In this document: positions 10,465 through 20,677 of the stretch, in pieces
Position numbering within the stretch: the stretch's first letter is position 1
Layout: each line of letters begins with the position of its first letter
Origin: Stomorhina lunata
Lineage: Eukaryota; Arthropoda; Insecta; Diptera; Rhiniidae
NCBI GenBank assembly: GCA_933228675.1
Contig: OW121741.1
Coordinates: 75,196,629 to 75,260,628 of the forward strand
Direction: 5' to 3'
DNA: 64,000 nucleotides
The notes under the pieces: model-generated
What the model saw: only the letters and a program-made list of their open reading frames with translations
What the model was told of the DNA's origin: nothing
Databases searched by the model: none
Position numbers and translations under genes: made by a program

Positions 10465-11340
10465 TTGCAGATGAATAAATCATTAAACCCCGCTTTAGAA
10501 ACAATTTTGGAATGGAGTCGTGCAAATAGTGTCGCCTGTAATGCGCGGAAACCTCAATTTTGCATGCTAACGCATAAACGCACGGCGAATGGTGTTACTT
10601 CATTAAGGGGTTGTGTTAATATAGAATTGGTTGTGGGCATGAACATTTAATGTAATATCCGGTGGACTAACCACATTTTTCAAGTGTCGGAAGAAGCTTT
10701 AAGTGCCCGCTATTCTAAATGGGTGTACACTTCACTCCATCTGATTTCCGTACTATTTACCACGCTTATATTTGAACGAAAATAAATACGATTCTTATGT
10801 ATGGCCAGCGGATAATAAGTCTAATTTGGAGCTTCTCGACCGAGTACAGGATAGAGCGAAAGTGATCATCGGTGGTAGTAGGGTTACTTACTTTAATGAC
10901 CTATAATTACAATCTATTAAGATCAAAGGCCGAGCATATTTAAGAAATTCATTTTATGGAAGACCTCGCGACACATACTAGCTATCTACATTAACGGCTG
11001 TAACGTAGTTACCCGGGTGATACCACAGGGAGGTCAGTGTTCGCAGTTGAGATGAAGGATTACCAAGAAAATTCTGGGTTTACCAAGTTTAGACTTATCA
11101 GAACCGCTACTTGGTATCCAACATCCCCTTTATAATTCGTTCTATCGTTACTGCTTTGGAATTTGCCCTAACAAAATCAGGGAACTCATTTCCGAATCTC
11201 GAATTTTGTTACGAAATACATCTCTGTCTTTTAGAGCTCATATCTATAAACACTACTCAATCACTCCCATTACTCATTTCTTTTAGTTCCAACTCAGTAG
11301 GGGTCATCTCCTGAGTGCTGGTCCTAAATAAAAATAAAAG
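10465..11340 (+). pseudogene. Decayed LINE reverse transcriptase fragment
   Basis: Conceptual translation in pieces gives RT C-terminal motifs. LETILEWSRANSVACNA (from about 10495) is the post-catalytic segment. SYVWPADNKSNLELLDRVQ (from about 10790) and DRAKVIIGG match the thumb segment usually read as EYxSHxWAGA...LLDRVQxRAKxLIGD. FYRYCFGICPNKIRELIS follows after 11131. Stops and frameshifts separate the pieces. The fragment is interrupted at 10909-11130 by a short repeat. It is a jockey-superfamily LINE, apparently of the same group as the fragment at 21150-21690 and different from LINEs A and B. Confidence 0.75.
10909..11130 (+). mobile_element. Short dispersed repeat R, copy a (internally deleted)
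   Basis: This 222-bp insert splits the LINE fragment and is flanked by a 7-bp duplication TATAATT (10902-10908 and 11131-11137). It starts ACAATCTATTAAG and ends GGTATCCAACATCCCC. Copy b on the minus strand (34884-35307) is longer and matches both ends; copy c (20541-20677) matches the first third. No coding capacity or terminal inverted repeat is visible, so it is an unclassified non-autonomous element. Confidence 0.65.
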
Positions 11341-11439
11341 TTAAAGTTCCGACGAAAACATTTGTGAATTGGCTGTCTGAAAAACTGAACGAAAACAACG
11401 AATTTTTCAATAAAATAGGGCCCATTTTCAATTAGGCGG

Positions 11440-12235
11440 TTGACGCTAGGAAGACATTTCTAGAGAAAAGTTGACGATAGGTAGACATTTAAAAAAAAAA
11501 GTTGACGATAGGAAGACATTTCTAGAGAAAAGTTGACAATAGGAAGACATTTCTAGAGAAAAGTTGACGATAAGAAGACATTTCTGGGGAAAAGTTGACG
11601 ATAGGAAGACATTTATAAGAAAAGTTGACGATAGGAAGACATTTCTAAAGAAAAGTTGACCATAGGAAGACATTTGTAAAGAAAAGTTGACGATAGGAAG
11701 ACATTTGTAAAGAAAAGTTGACGATAGGAAGCCATTTCTCGAGAAAAAATTACGAAAGAAAAAAAAATTACGAAAGAAAAAAAAATTACGAGAAAAGTTG
11801 ATGATAGGAAGACATTTATAGAGAAAAGTTGACGATAGAAAGACATTTCTGAAGAATAGTTGACGATAGGAAGACATTTCTCGAGAAAAGTTGACAATAG
11901 GAAGACATTTCTCGAGAAAGGTTGACGATAGGAAGACATTGCTAGAGAAAAGTTGATGACTGCAAGACATTTATAGAGAAAAGTTGACGATAGAAAGACA
12001 TTTCTCGAGAAAAGTTGACGATAGCAAGGCATTTCTCGAGAAAAGTTGACGATAGGAAGACATTTCTCGAGAAAAGTTGACGATAGCAAGGCATATCTCG
12101 AGAAAAGTTGACGATAGGAAGACATTTCTAGAGAAATGTTGACAATAGGAAGACATTTCTAAAGAAAAGTTGACGATAGAAAGACATTTCTAAAGAAAAG
12201 TTGGAAGACATTTGTAGAAAAAAGTTGATAATAGG
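11440..12235. repeat. 31-bp minisatellite, about 25 copies
   Basis: The unit has the form AGTTGACGATAGGAAGACAT followed by TTCTAGAGAAA. Variable positions include TCTAGAG/TCTCGAG/TGTAAAG. A short block at 11740-11795 is replaced by three copies of ATTACGAAAGAAAAAAA. The minus strand lacks stops in all three frames, which makes overlapping false ORFs with a 31-residue (93-bp) period. Purine-rich and pyrimidine-rich strands are separated. Confidence 0.95.
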
Positions 12236-12600
12236 AACCGCCATATGGCCTTACCTCACAGTGGCCAAAATACGGGGTGAGTTTTTAAGTGCTTACCAAG
12301 CACCCCCTTACTGCGACAAATTTTCATGCATGGTATGTGTGACAAGCATGACACTTTGACATTTTAGAGTACCAATTCGAAATTATGTTGTATGGCCATC
12401 CTTGGTTAGGAGCTTATCTACACTCTTTCCGATCTTTAGGTAGGGCACCCGGTTGCTGTGCAACTCCACACCGTATGTACGAGACAAATAAGGCATTTTA
12501 CGTTCTCTCAGCTTGTGATTTAAGCCAGAGTCTTAAGAGGCTAACAAACCAACAGTCATTCTAGAGATTAATTTCCAGGGGCTCCTGACTCCTGTGGTAC
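12236..12600. other. Unassigned sequence next to minisatellite
   Basis: This stretch has higher GC than its surroundings (for example around 12240-12320 and 12440-12480) and looks like an old element, but I find no match to the other families in the window and no coding motif. Confidence 0.3.
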
Positions 12601-13360
12601 CAGGCAATCTCCGGTAGGCCAAAAATGGACTCCAAACAGCCCAGCGACTGCAGCCCTAATTAGGCGATTATGTAAACAAATAGAATTTTCGTAAATGAGC
12701 TCATAAAATCTACAAAAAATCCTCGGCCGTCTTTTTTCGAATCTGAACAAGAAAACGCCGTCACGGAGAATTATCTGCTTTACCAAATCATGATAACGGT
12801 ATTTTTGAGCGAGAAGGCTAAATGGAATACAAAATTTTCCAATCGTGTGATTTCTCGGTTTGGCGTTGTGGCCGCCTGTTCTTAAGATTTGACGCCGCTG
12901 GATCTGTTTTTCTGTGGCATTTGAAAGACCTTCTTTATGTGAACAAACCACAAACAATAGTCGCTTTGAAAATTTTGTCGCTGTATCGAAGAGTGGCTTA
13001 AAAGCTTATGAAAAGAGCGGATATTTGTCGAAGTGCTAGAGGTAAATATTTACTCGACCATTAGGCTCACAAAATCCACAAACCGTCTTCAAAAAACCAT
13101 TATATACAAAGAAAGTGACTTAAGAAGAAAATGTCGTCACCGCCAATTCTCGGCACTACCAAACTTTGACAATAGATTTTTTGTACCAGCCGGGCAAACA
13201 ATTCAGTTATTGCATAAAAAATATTCCGGTAGCGCAATTTCTCGATTTGACAATGTCAACTGGTCGCCTCGTTCTTGTGGTTTAACGCCGCTGGATTGTT
13301 TTTTTCTGGGTACACAATATTTTCCTAAAAGTGTGACTTTTCGAACGATGTAGAATGTGG
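12600..13360 (+). pseudogene. Two tandem decayed mariner transposase relics
   Basis: Two homologous segments can be translated piecewise. The first (about 12840-12990) gives ISRFG, DLTPLD and HLKDLLYVNKPQTIVALK. The second (about 13130-13353) gives AISRFDNVNWSPRSCGLTPLD then CFFLGTQ. These match the catalytic region of the DDxD mariners at 25333-26636 and 48304-49604 (NWPPRSCDLTPLDYFLWG). Upstream parts of the segments also resemble each other (near 12695 and 13062), suggesting an old tandem duplication. In the second, the third catalytic Asp (CDLTP) has become Gly. Neither can be functional. Confidence 0.7.
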
Positions 13361-15160
13361 TGATGTGGCTCCTGGTAGTTTTGTATGAAAAACTGATGCA
13401 AGTGAGATCTCACAGAGTCTTCACTCTTAAAAGATTTACCGTTTTAGGAGTTCTGTTAAGACTAAAACAAATGTTATTCTGATGTTGTAAAGTTCGAGGC
13501 TATATATTGAATGCGTCAAAAGTTCCCAGACAAACTTTTCCAGTTTTTGGTGGGTGACTAGCGTTGTAATGACAGAATATTCAGGATCTTTTTAGTTAAT
13601 GACATCTTTTAATTTGTCCAGTTGTTGAAAGTAAGCATCCGAATAGTTCGGTTTCTTGGGTGCAGGTCAAAATATAAGACTCTATAATAATCCTACAAAA
13701 AGAGCATTTCATCTATTAAAATGGTTTGTTCTCGCCTTAACCATGATTGCTTACGATTGATTGGAGCAAATTTTTTACTAAGATAAGCACAAATGTCAAT
13801 GTAATAAATGTCAAAAGAAACATTGTCCAAAGCCGTTCAAAAAATTCTCAAAGGCGTTTGTATGAAAAATCCGCTTTTAAATATATATGAGCCAACCTAA
13901 TACAAATGCCATTATATAAATGTTGTTGTAAAATTCATTAGACAAAATCGCCACATTAGCCACACTACAAATATAAGATCTGTTTATTTGATTCTATTAT
14001 TGAGGCGTGAGTTTGCTTAAAATTAAACAACTTCTCAGGCAAAATAATAAATGACATGATGCCTGAGATTTGATGAAGATTTCCAACTCGAGATGTCTAT
14101 AATTACAATTCTTATTATTCATCAAATACGACACAGACAAACTTAGCTATTTTCACTTACATTTCAACATTTCAAAATAAGGGGTTAATGAAAATAAATA
14201 GAAACAATCCTACAATTCGAAGGAACTAAAACAAATATTGTGATACGAGAACACCCTTAAAAAATATTTCACTGGCTAGATAAAATCACATAGAAAAGAT
14301 ACAAATCGTGAAATGTTGAAATAAAATTAAAATTCAAAACAAAAAAAAAAGATGCAGAGACTAAGAAAAATTTACATAATGAATGTTTAAACGTTAATAA
14401 CTCATTTTGAAATTCCGCGGTGACGTGGCTGGCTGTTGCCGTTGACGCTGAGGAATATTGAGGTTGAAGTTTCATATAAGGAAAACGTTGGAAATGTCGT
14501 GAACAATTAAAAAAGAGAAGAAATACCAGGTTACAACACATTCATCTACAAGTACTCGTATCAAATATAAACCATCTTTCTGCCGCAGAACTTCCGTAAA
14601 ATATGTCCATATCCATATCCTTTCAACAAATGCCACATACAGGTTTATATTAAATATTTTCATTTTCATTAGACAAACAACGCCAAAATAGAGAAGAAGC
14701 TAGAAAAAAAACACGCACCAAATAAAACTTAATAATTAGAATGTAATATTTTATATTTCCCCTTCTATCCTTTCAAAATAACGCTCTAGATGAAACCTTT
14801 GAAAACTGTTTTTTCATATCCTATATCCTTCAAACATTTACATTTACATATTTATTGTATAATTACAACCCTTTCTGCATAATTTTTCTCTAGTCTTCTA
14901 TAATTATTTTAATATTTGACGCTTTTACAAGGCGAACGAAACGTTACGAACAACTCATTTTCGCAGACATTATATTTTCATGATGAGGACAAAATTTTCG
15001 CTGTTTTTGTCGTCTGATGGAAATTCCATTTATTTTATTAATGTTTCCCTTTTTGGGGTCACACAGAGTGAGATATTTGTATGTTAAGATGGAAATAAAT
15101 ACATATTAGCAAATTATGAAATATTTTATAATATTGTTGTAAATTTTCTACATTTTTCAG
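13361..15160. other. AT-rich DNA with no recognised gene
   Basis: No domain-bearing reading frame, tandem array or shared repeat is seen. A minus-strand frame at 14269-14541 encodes a hydrophobic peptide without a family resemblance and is probably chance. Confidence 0.5.
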
Positions 15161-15376
15161 GTTAAACTGTCAAAAGCAACAGTCTCTAGTCACATAAAGC
15201 CATTTGGACTCGTTAGAAAGCTTGATATTTGGGTACCACATGAATTGAAAGAAATTTATATAACAAAACATCTAAACGCTCGTGTTTTGCGCTTCAAACG
15301 CTATGAATTCGATCTGTTTTTGAAACGAATCATTGCTAGTGATAAAAAGTACCATTGTTTCGAAAACGATCACGAA
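15161..15376 (+). pseudogene. Mariner transposase relic, N-terminal piece
   Basis: Continuous translation from 15161 gives KLSKATVSSHIKPFGLVRKL, DIWVPHELKEIYITKHLNAR and FLKRIIASDKKYHCFEND. This is the mariner core WVPHEL...FLKRIITGDEKW, with the first catalytic GDE changed to SDK. The sequence breaks off at about 15376 and resumes at about 20205 with the next expected motif (SKRGD), so this mariner was split by a 4.8-kb insertion. It lacks the N-terminal helix-turn-helix region and is inactive. Confidence 0.8.
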
Positions 15377-15670
15377 TTTTTAAGTTATCCGCCACATTGT
15401 GCAAAGTTCACTACTTTTAATTATCCCCCCAGTTTTCTAGAATGTGTCTGTTTCTGTTGATGTTGTTGTTATTCTGTTTATGTCTATAAGAAGAGCAACA
15501 TGTTTCTCTTATTTGCTGTAAAGAGTATAACAACATTTTTCTTTTTTATCTACATTATCTCTCTCTCTGTTGCTGTTAACTTTAGATAATCCATTTGTAC
15601 AACGTGTGTGTGAACGTGTTCTTGACAGTGTTGCCACCAACCAAATATTAAATTACACATGAATAGTGCC

Positions 15671-15739
15671 AAGGTTAGGTTAGGTTAGGTTTGGTTAGGT
15701 AAGGTTAGGTTAGGTTAGGTTAGGTTAGGTTAGGTTAGG
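15671..15739 (+). repeat. TTAGG tandem repeat forming the LINE 3' tail
   Basis: About 13 GGTTA/TTAGG pentamers with two variants (GGTTTGG, GGTAAGG). TTAGG is the ancestral insect telomere repeat, but Diptera lost it. Here it is the 3' tail of the truncated LINE and lies just inside the target-site duplication. The related copy ending at 54417 has only two or three CCTAA units. Confidence 0.9.
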
Positions 15740-15853
15740 CAGGATGCAGACTGTAAGGACCACCTCACTTGGGTCCATAAAGAGGTCCCTTTGTAATTCC
15801 TGCAAGGATAGAGAAAATTAAATTCTTAAAACTACCGAGTGTAAGAGGCTCAG

Positions 15854-17462
15854 TTAGAGCCAGCCAGATGCACCGATAAAAGAGCCTATTTTACGAATAT
15901 TGATGTTCGAGATCTCTGATAGATCGTGCAGAAATGGGAATCCTACATGGAGGGTTCTAAGTTCAGCAAGTGCTGGGCAGTGACAGAGGAAGTGGGATAT
16001 TGTTTCTTCCTCCTCTGCATTGTGACAACTTCTGTAGAAGTCATTGCTTTGAATATTAAGTCTTCTAGCATGTATACCTATAAGACAGTGTCCTGTGAGT
16101 ACTGAAATAAGGGTGCGAAGTCTATGGCGCGAAAAGCTGACCAGGATTGCAGAGCGCTTACTGTCGTAAGTTGGCCATGTAAGTCTGGAGATCGTACAGG
16201 TACTTTCTGTGGACCAGTTGGTCTGTGCGGACCTAAAAATAAACTGCTTTATGAGCAATTTGCATGCTGAGAGCGGAATACCTATGAATTGATCAGTGTT
16301 TTCATGACTAAGAAGAGCACCATCTTTTGCTAGGTTATCCGCTATGATGTTGCCTGGTACATTACTATGACTACGTACCCAGAAAAGTTCAATGTTGGAA
16401 TGTCTCGCCATCTCATTTAGAGACGCCCGGCATTCACGGGTAAGAACGGATGTCGCGTAGACCGATGAATGGGAATGAATGGCGGCAAGACTATCTGTAC
16501 AGAAACGAATATCGTTAGGATATACTCGGTGGTACGTGAGCCACTTGCTCGCCCTATAAATAGCTGAAATTTCAGCTTGAAGAATGCTACATTGTTTTGG
16601 GAGCTTGAATTTCACTTTAATCCCAAATGATGGGATAAAGAAGCCCCCACCCACACCACGTGACGATTTGGATCCATCCGAATAGATAACCAGGGTCTCT
16701 TCACTAAAAGCGTTATGGGCCCCTGAGATATCCACAACGAAGGATTGCTCGAAAGCGGGTGAGGGAATACAGTAGTCTATATTATCAGGGAGATTAAGTT
16801 TATCCAGAATAGTGGTGTGGCCTAGAGACGAAGTAGACCATTCACCGGTGGTTTTTAACCTGATAGCTGAGTTGAGGGCTACTAATTGGGCCATTAGCTC
16901 AGCCGGAAGCCAATTAAGCATAGTAAAGAGTGCCTTTGAAGGAGTAGTCCTTAAAGCACCCGTAATCATGAGAGCAGCAGATCTAAGGATCTTAATAAAA
17001 AGTCCTCGCTGATTAGCCTTGTTTAGGGCAGGCCACCAGACAAGAGCGCCGGACATGAGAATGGGTTTAGCAACCATTTCGAAGAGCCAGGCTGTATTAG
17101 AAGGGGATAGGCCCCACGTATTTCCTAAAGCTCTTCTGCACGAGTATAGTGCAATGGAAGCCTTAGACACCCTAGATTGGGTGTTTAAGTTCCAGGACAG
17201 CTTAGAGTCCAGGATCACACCTAAGTATTTGGCATGATCCGTGAGTACCAGTTCCGTTCCATCAAGCTTTGGAAGATTGAACTGGGGAATCTTATATTTC
17301 CTAGAGAAAAGAACGAGTTCCGTTTTGGCGGGGTTAACTCCCAGGCCATTGGAAACGCTCCATTCAGTAAGTGTGGCGAGAGCGACTTCGAGTCGCTGCG
17401 AGATAGTGTTTAGGTACTTGCCCGAAACTGCAATAGCGACATCATCTGCGTGGATAGTGCCA
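15854..17462 (-). pseudogene. Truncated LINE ORF: RT C-terminus, RNase H, zinc knuckle
   Basis: Open for about 536 codons from the truncation point to the stop at 15854; the apparent ATG at 17497 lies in flanking DNA. The order is IHADDVAIAV (RT catalytic Asp pair), NPAKTELVLF, AKYLGVILD, a thumb region, then RNase H with its acidic residues visible: VIYSDGS, LQAEISAI, FCTDSLAA and SNVPGNIIADNLA. A cysteine/histidine motif of the form C-H...H-F-L-C-H-C-P follows. The remaining frame is undamaged, so the insertion is young, but it lacks endonuclease and most of the RT and cannot move itself. LOA is favoured over I or R1 by the NPAKTELVLF-type motif. Confidence 0.85.
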
Positions 17463-17475
17463 AAATTACACATGA

Positions 17476-18404
17476 TTTTTTTTTGGCAAAATAACATGTT
17501 TTGAATTTAATTTAATTAATTTGTTTTTTGTTAAAAATTAAATGATTTGTAGTTTTTAAATTAATATTCATATTTTTTTTTATTTCATAACGCTTGAAAA
17601 GAAAACAATTAATGTAAATATACTATTTTAAATCGATTTCAAAAAATGTAATACATAACGACTATATTGAAAATCTTTCACTTCTTGTTTAACATTTTTT
17701 GTGTAGGTTCAAAAATTGGTCCACCATTAATAAATTTTTGCAAAGTAGGAAACAATCTATCTCCAAGGTATTCTTTAACCCCTTGACGTATCAATTTGCG
17801 CAACGAAGTTCGCTTCCAACTGTTCGCATACAACTTGCACTAAACAAACCAGTTTTGATGCTTAAGAACAGTCGCAAAACGAGTCAGACTCGTGATAATC
17901 ATGTTAGGCACAGAAATTGTACCACGAGTTAAATTCATTGTGTATGAAAATAAAGTTTTGAGAAAAACTAAAAAAATTTAATTTTAATGTTATTTTAATT
18001 TTTATCGATTTTCCCAAGTTCGTTTTGTATGCTTTTATGGCAAATAAATTTTTTTCAGAAATCTAACTGATTTCATCTTATTCTAAACCCTTTTAGGTAC
18101 CAGAATCTACTGCTAACTCTTAACCCGTTTTTTTACACACTAGGTTCCTTTTCTCACATATAATGATTGAAAAGTTTGGGCAATTTTGTGATCAACAATA
18201 TCCGCAATTAAATAAATATCGTCGCTTAAATTAAATATTGTTTCAATTTAACTAATATAAAATTCTCGAAAATCATGAAGTATAATTTTTTCCCGAATTA
18301 GAGATTGTGGTCAATGATTCATGAGCAGCAATACCATATATATTTAAATCTGAATGTTTGATTTCCCATAAGCACTGGGATTTTAAAACATACATTTTTA
18401 TGTA
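17476..18404. other. Interior of the hAT-type element, no gene
   Basis: AT-rich filler between the two nested insertions. A 77-codon plus-strand frame (17699-17932) shows no recognisable motif and is treated as chance. No transposase fragment could be read in any frame. Confidence 0.45.
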
Positions 18405-19657
18405 AAGAGTGTTCTAAAAAAAATATGCATTTACTTTTTTAGACGAAATTTATCCATAGTGCAAGAAATAATTTATTTTTTGATCAAGTTAGTTTCTATA
18501 GATATGTCAGATACTATTATTTTAGAAATTATTAATTTTCAATAGTTATTTCAATCAAAATGGACTGCGAAAAAAAGTTCGTGAAAATAATTAAAACTTT
18601 TCAAAAAAATCCGTCATGGACTTTTAAAAAAATAGCTAAAAAATTTAAAGTTGACCCTCGAACGGTTTCTAATGCCATCAGACGGTATAAGGAAAACCTG
18701 AGCATTGAAAGAAAACCTGGATCAGGGAGGAAAAAAGGTCCTACAGATATTGGTAAGGCAAAAGAAGTCGAGCGACTCTTTCGAAGAGCGCCTAACACTT
18801 CTTTAAGAAAAGCAGCTCGTACGGTGAAATGTTCTACGAATTTTGCACATAGAGTCAAAGCTTATGCTGGATTGAAGACATACAAAGTCCAAAAGGTTCC
18901 AGATCGCAATGCTATAAAGAACTTAGAAGCAAAAAAACGAGCGAAAAAATTGAAGTCTGATTTTATAAAAAAATACACCTGTTGTGTGATGGATGATGAA
19001 ACATACGTACTGGCAGACTTTTCTCAACTTCCTGGTCAAGATTTTTATGTTGCTGATAAACGGGGCAATGTTCGGCAAGAGTTTCGCACAAAAAAACAAA
19101 CAAAATTCCCTAAGAAGTTTCTCGTGTGGCAAGCTATTTGCAGTTGTGGCAAAAGAAGTAAAATATTTGTGGCATCTGGCACAATAAACACAGAAATTTA
19201 TATAAAGGAGTGCCTACAAAAACGGTTGTTACCCTTTTTAAGAGAGCACAGAGTGACTACATTTTTTTGGCCCGATTTGGCATCATGCCATTATGGAAAA
19301 AAGGCACTTGAGTGGTACTCAAAGAATGATGTCATTTTTGTACCACGAGAGGCAAATCCACCTAACTGTCCAGAACTTCGGCCTGTGGAAAGGTATTGGG
19401 CTCTGGTAAAAAAGGAATTGAAGAACACAGGAAAGATTTCCAAGAACATGTCCGATTTTAAGCGCAGGTGGAACACATGGGGGGTTTCCGAAAAAAGTCG
19501 ATAATTTTGCAAAACCCGAGTACTAAGTAAACATTTTAATGCTAAATGATTTTGTATAATATGCCATTATATTTGCGTATTTTGTAGAGTTTTTATATTA
19601 AAAGGTTTGATTTTCATTTAAGAAAATCCAACTACAAATTTTATTTAGAGCACTCTT
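18405..19657 (+). mobile_element. Tc1-like transposon, nearly intact, with TA target duplication
   Basis: A 1253-bp element with terminal inverted repeats AAGAGTGYTCTAAAWAAAAT (18 of 20 identical), flanked by TA (18403-18404 and 19658-19659). It contains one long transposase frame. It is inserted in the hAT-type element, so it is younger than that insertion. A much older relative, in pieces, lies at 38798-40145 on the minus strand. Confidence 0.92.
18560..19504 (+). CDS. Tc1/mariner-superfamily transposase, C-terminus frameshifted
   Basis: 314-residue DDE transposase expected to bind the terminal repeats and insert at TA. The N-terminal 60 residues form a helix-turn-helix (IAKKFKVDPRTVSNAIRR), followed by a basic PGSGRKKGP linker and a second helical domain. 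Catalytic residues: first Asp in CVMDDETYV, second in FWPDLASCH, and Glu in NPPNCPELRPVERYW, with 32 residues between the last two. The frame ends GVSEKSR at 19504. In another frame, sequence to 19526 reads KKVDNFAKPEY then stop, which fits the family's usual basic C-terminus. A small indel near 19470-19490 is therefore likely, and activity is doubtful. Confidence 0.85.
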   Translation: MDCEKKFVKIIKTFQKNPSWTFKKIAKKFKVDPRTVSNAIRRYKENLSIERKPGSGRKKGPTDIGKAKEVERLFRRAPNTSLRKAARTVKCSTNFAHRVKAYAGLKTYKVQKVPDRNAIKNLEAKKRAKKLKSDFIKKYTCCVMDDETYVLADFSQLPGQDFYVADKRGNVRQEFRTKKQTKFPKKFLVWQAICSCGKRSKIFVASGTINTEIYIKECLQKRLLPFLREHRVTTFFWPDLASCHYGKKALEWYSKNDVIFVPREANPPNCPELRPVERYWALVKKELKNTGKISKNMSDFKRRWNTWGVSEKSR

Positions 19658-20204
19658 TAGTTAGAATAAAAAGTTTGCATTATATGCACTATTTCGATTT
19701 CGAATGGGATGCACATCAATTTATTTTTTAAAATGCAAGTTTTGAAAACTGTTAGTACTCAAAAATTACAAAAATTGAAATTACACATGAATTACACATG
19801 CAGCCAATTACACATCGGCTACACAAGAAAATGAAAATTGCACATGATATGTGTAATTACACCTGAAGTGGCAACACTGGTTCTTGGTCATGTGGAAATG
19901 TATTGGAACATGCATGAACTTACGTAAGTGTTATCAACGACAGCAGCTCTTTGTTTACGTCTGCAGAAAATGTTAGAAACTCTCTGCTCTACTATATAAG
20001 GCCGATGAACGAATATTGTGGGAACAGTTTTAATTGAGACGCGTATAAGAGAACAGTGTGACTAAGAATATTTGCAAAGCAGTTTTGTGAAGTTTGTTTA
20101 CAGTTTTTGTGAAAGTGTGTTTAAAGTGACTAAGTCTAAAGTTAATAAAAATATAACTTTGGAAAACTATATAAAGTGCTTTAATTTTTCCTTCCATGTT
20201 TTTA

Positions 20205-20535
20205 AAGGAAAAACGTAACAATATTTTTTCAAAGCGTGGTGATTCACTACAAACAACTTTAAAAGCTAAAATGCACCGAAAGAAGATTATGCTGTCAGTT
20301 TGGTGGGATTTGAAGGGTGTCGTGTATTTTGAGCTGATCCCAAGGAACCGAATGTTTAATTGGGGTTTTTACTTTCAACAACTGGATATATTAAATGCAG
20401 CCATAAAAAGGGCGTCATATTCGCTGGACACCATAAATCTTTGGACACTCGCCAAAAACTAAGAAAGCTTGGCTGAGAACTTTGATGCATCCGTCACGTA
20501 GCAGCGACCTTGCATCATCAGACTACAATTAAATG
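20205..20535 (+). pseudogene. Mariner transposase relic, C-terminal piece
   Basis: The translation gives FSKRGDSLQTTLKAKMHRKK, VWWDLKGVVYFELIPRN and YFQQLDILNAAIKRA, matching mariner SKRGEPAQT...CVWWDWKGVxYYELL...QLxxLKxAI. After a deletion it continues DTRQKLRKLG, a stop, then ELLMHPSRSSDLASSDY, matching TRQKLxELGWExLxHPPYSPDLAPSDY. The segment holding the second catalytic Asp (QDNA) is missing. It is the other half of the relic at 15161-15376. Confidence 0.82.
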
Positions 20536-20540
20536 GCCTA

Positions 20541-20677
20541 TATATACAACCTGTTAAGGGGTAAGGCCGAGCATATTTTAGAAATTCATGTGCTACGATC
20601 TTATGGGGTTATTCTCCAATTGTGTTGGCCAAGATTTGAAAGATCTTGCTCTACTTAGTCTTTCCAAAGACAAAGAG
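20541..20677 (+). mobile_element. Short dispersed repeat R, copy c (partial)
   Basis: It begins ACAACCTGTTAAGG and continues through CCGAGCATATTTTAGAAATT and GATCTTATG, matching copy b (34884-35307, minus) for about 135 bp. It is cut off where a hAT-type MITE begins at 20678. Confidence 0.6.

Larger units (their letters stand above)
15663..17462 (-). mobile_element. 5'-truncated RNase H-bearing LINE (LOA/I-like)
   Basis: Flanked by a 13-bp duplication AAATTACACATGA (15650-15662 and 17463-17475). On the minus strand it runs from inside the RT active site to a 3' UTR and a CCTAA-type tail. The truncation falls at the IHADD motif, so only the distal RT, the RNase H and the zinc-knuckle region remain. 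TTGGCACTAT occurs at both element ends (15664-15673 and 17455-17464 on this strand), a permuted microrepeat perhaps left by 5' junction resolution. A second truncated copy is at 54188-54417, plus strand. Confidence 0.88.
15626..19879. mobile_element. hAT-type non-autonomous element with two nested insertions
   Basis: The ends are inverted repeats beginning CAGTGTTGCCAC (15626 rightwards and 19879 leftwards), each followed after a short gap by AATTACACAT. An 8-bp flanking duplication is GTTCTTGA (15618-15625) and GTTCTTGG (19880-19887), 7 of 8 identical. CAG-type ends with 8-bp duplications are the hAT signature. After removing the nested LINE (15663-17462) and Tc1-like element (18405-19657), about 1.2 kb remain, without a transposase. 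ATTACACATG recurs near both ends (for example at 19780-19860), as expected of subterminal binding sites. Confidence 0.75.
15377..20204. mobile_element. Segment that split the mariner relic; its own DNA (15377-15625, 19888-20204) resembles a solo LTR
   Basis: The two halves of one mariner transposase lie on each side, so everything between them is inserted. Once the inner hAT-type element is removed, about 570 bp remain: 15377-15625 joined to 19888-20204. The right part has a TATA-like ctatataagg (near 19991), a long transcribed-looking region and a polyadenylation-like AATAAAA near 20143. This is the layout of an LTR (U3-R-U5). No clear TG...CA ends or short duplication were found, so a solo LTR is only a candidate; strand plus if correct. 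Confidence 0.35.

Noticed and set aside
11446..12156. Three overlapping minus-strand frames of 60-174 codons with repeated LSSTF/CLPIVNFS motifs
   Set aside because: They arise because the 31-bp minisatellite has no stop in any minus-strand frame; period and composition follow the repeat, not a protein.
15151..15162. Splice acceptor TTTTTCAG before the mariner relic suggesting a domesticated transposase exon
   Set aside because: The frame is interrupted by the 4.8-kb insertion and has lost catalytic residues; the acceptor-like string is expected by chance in T-rich DNA.
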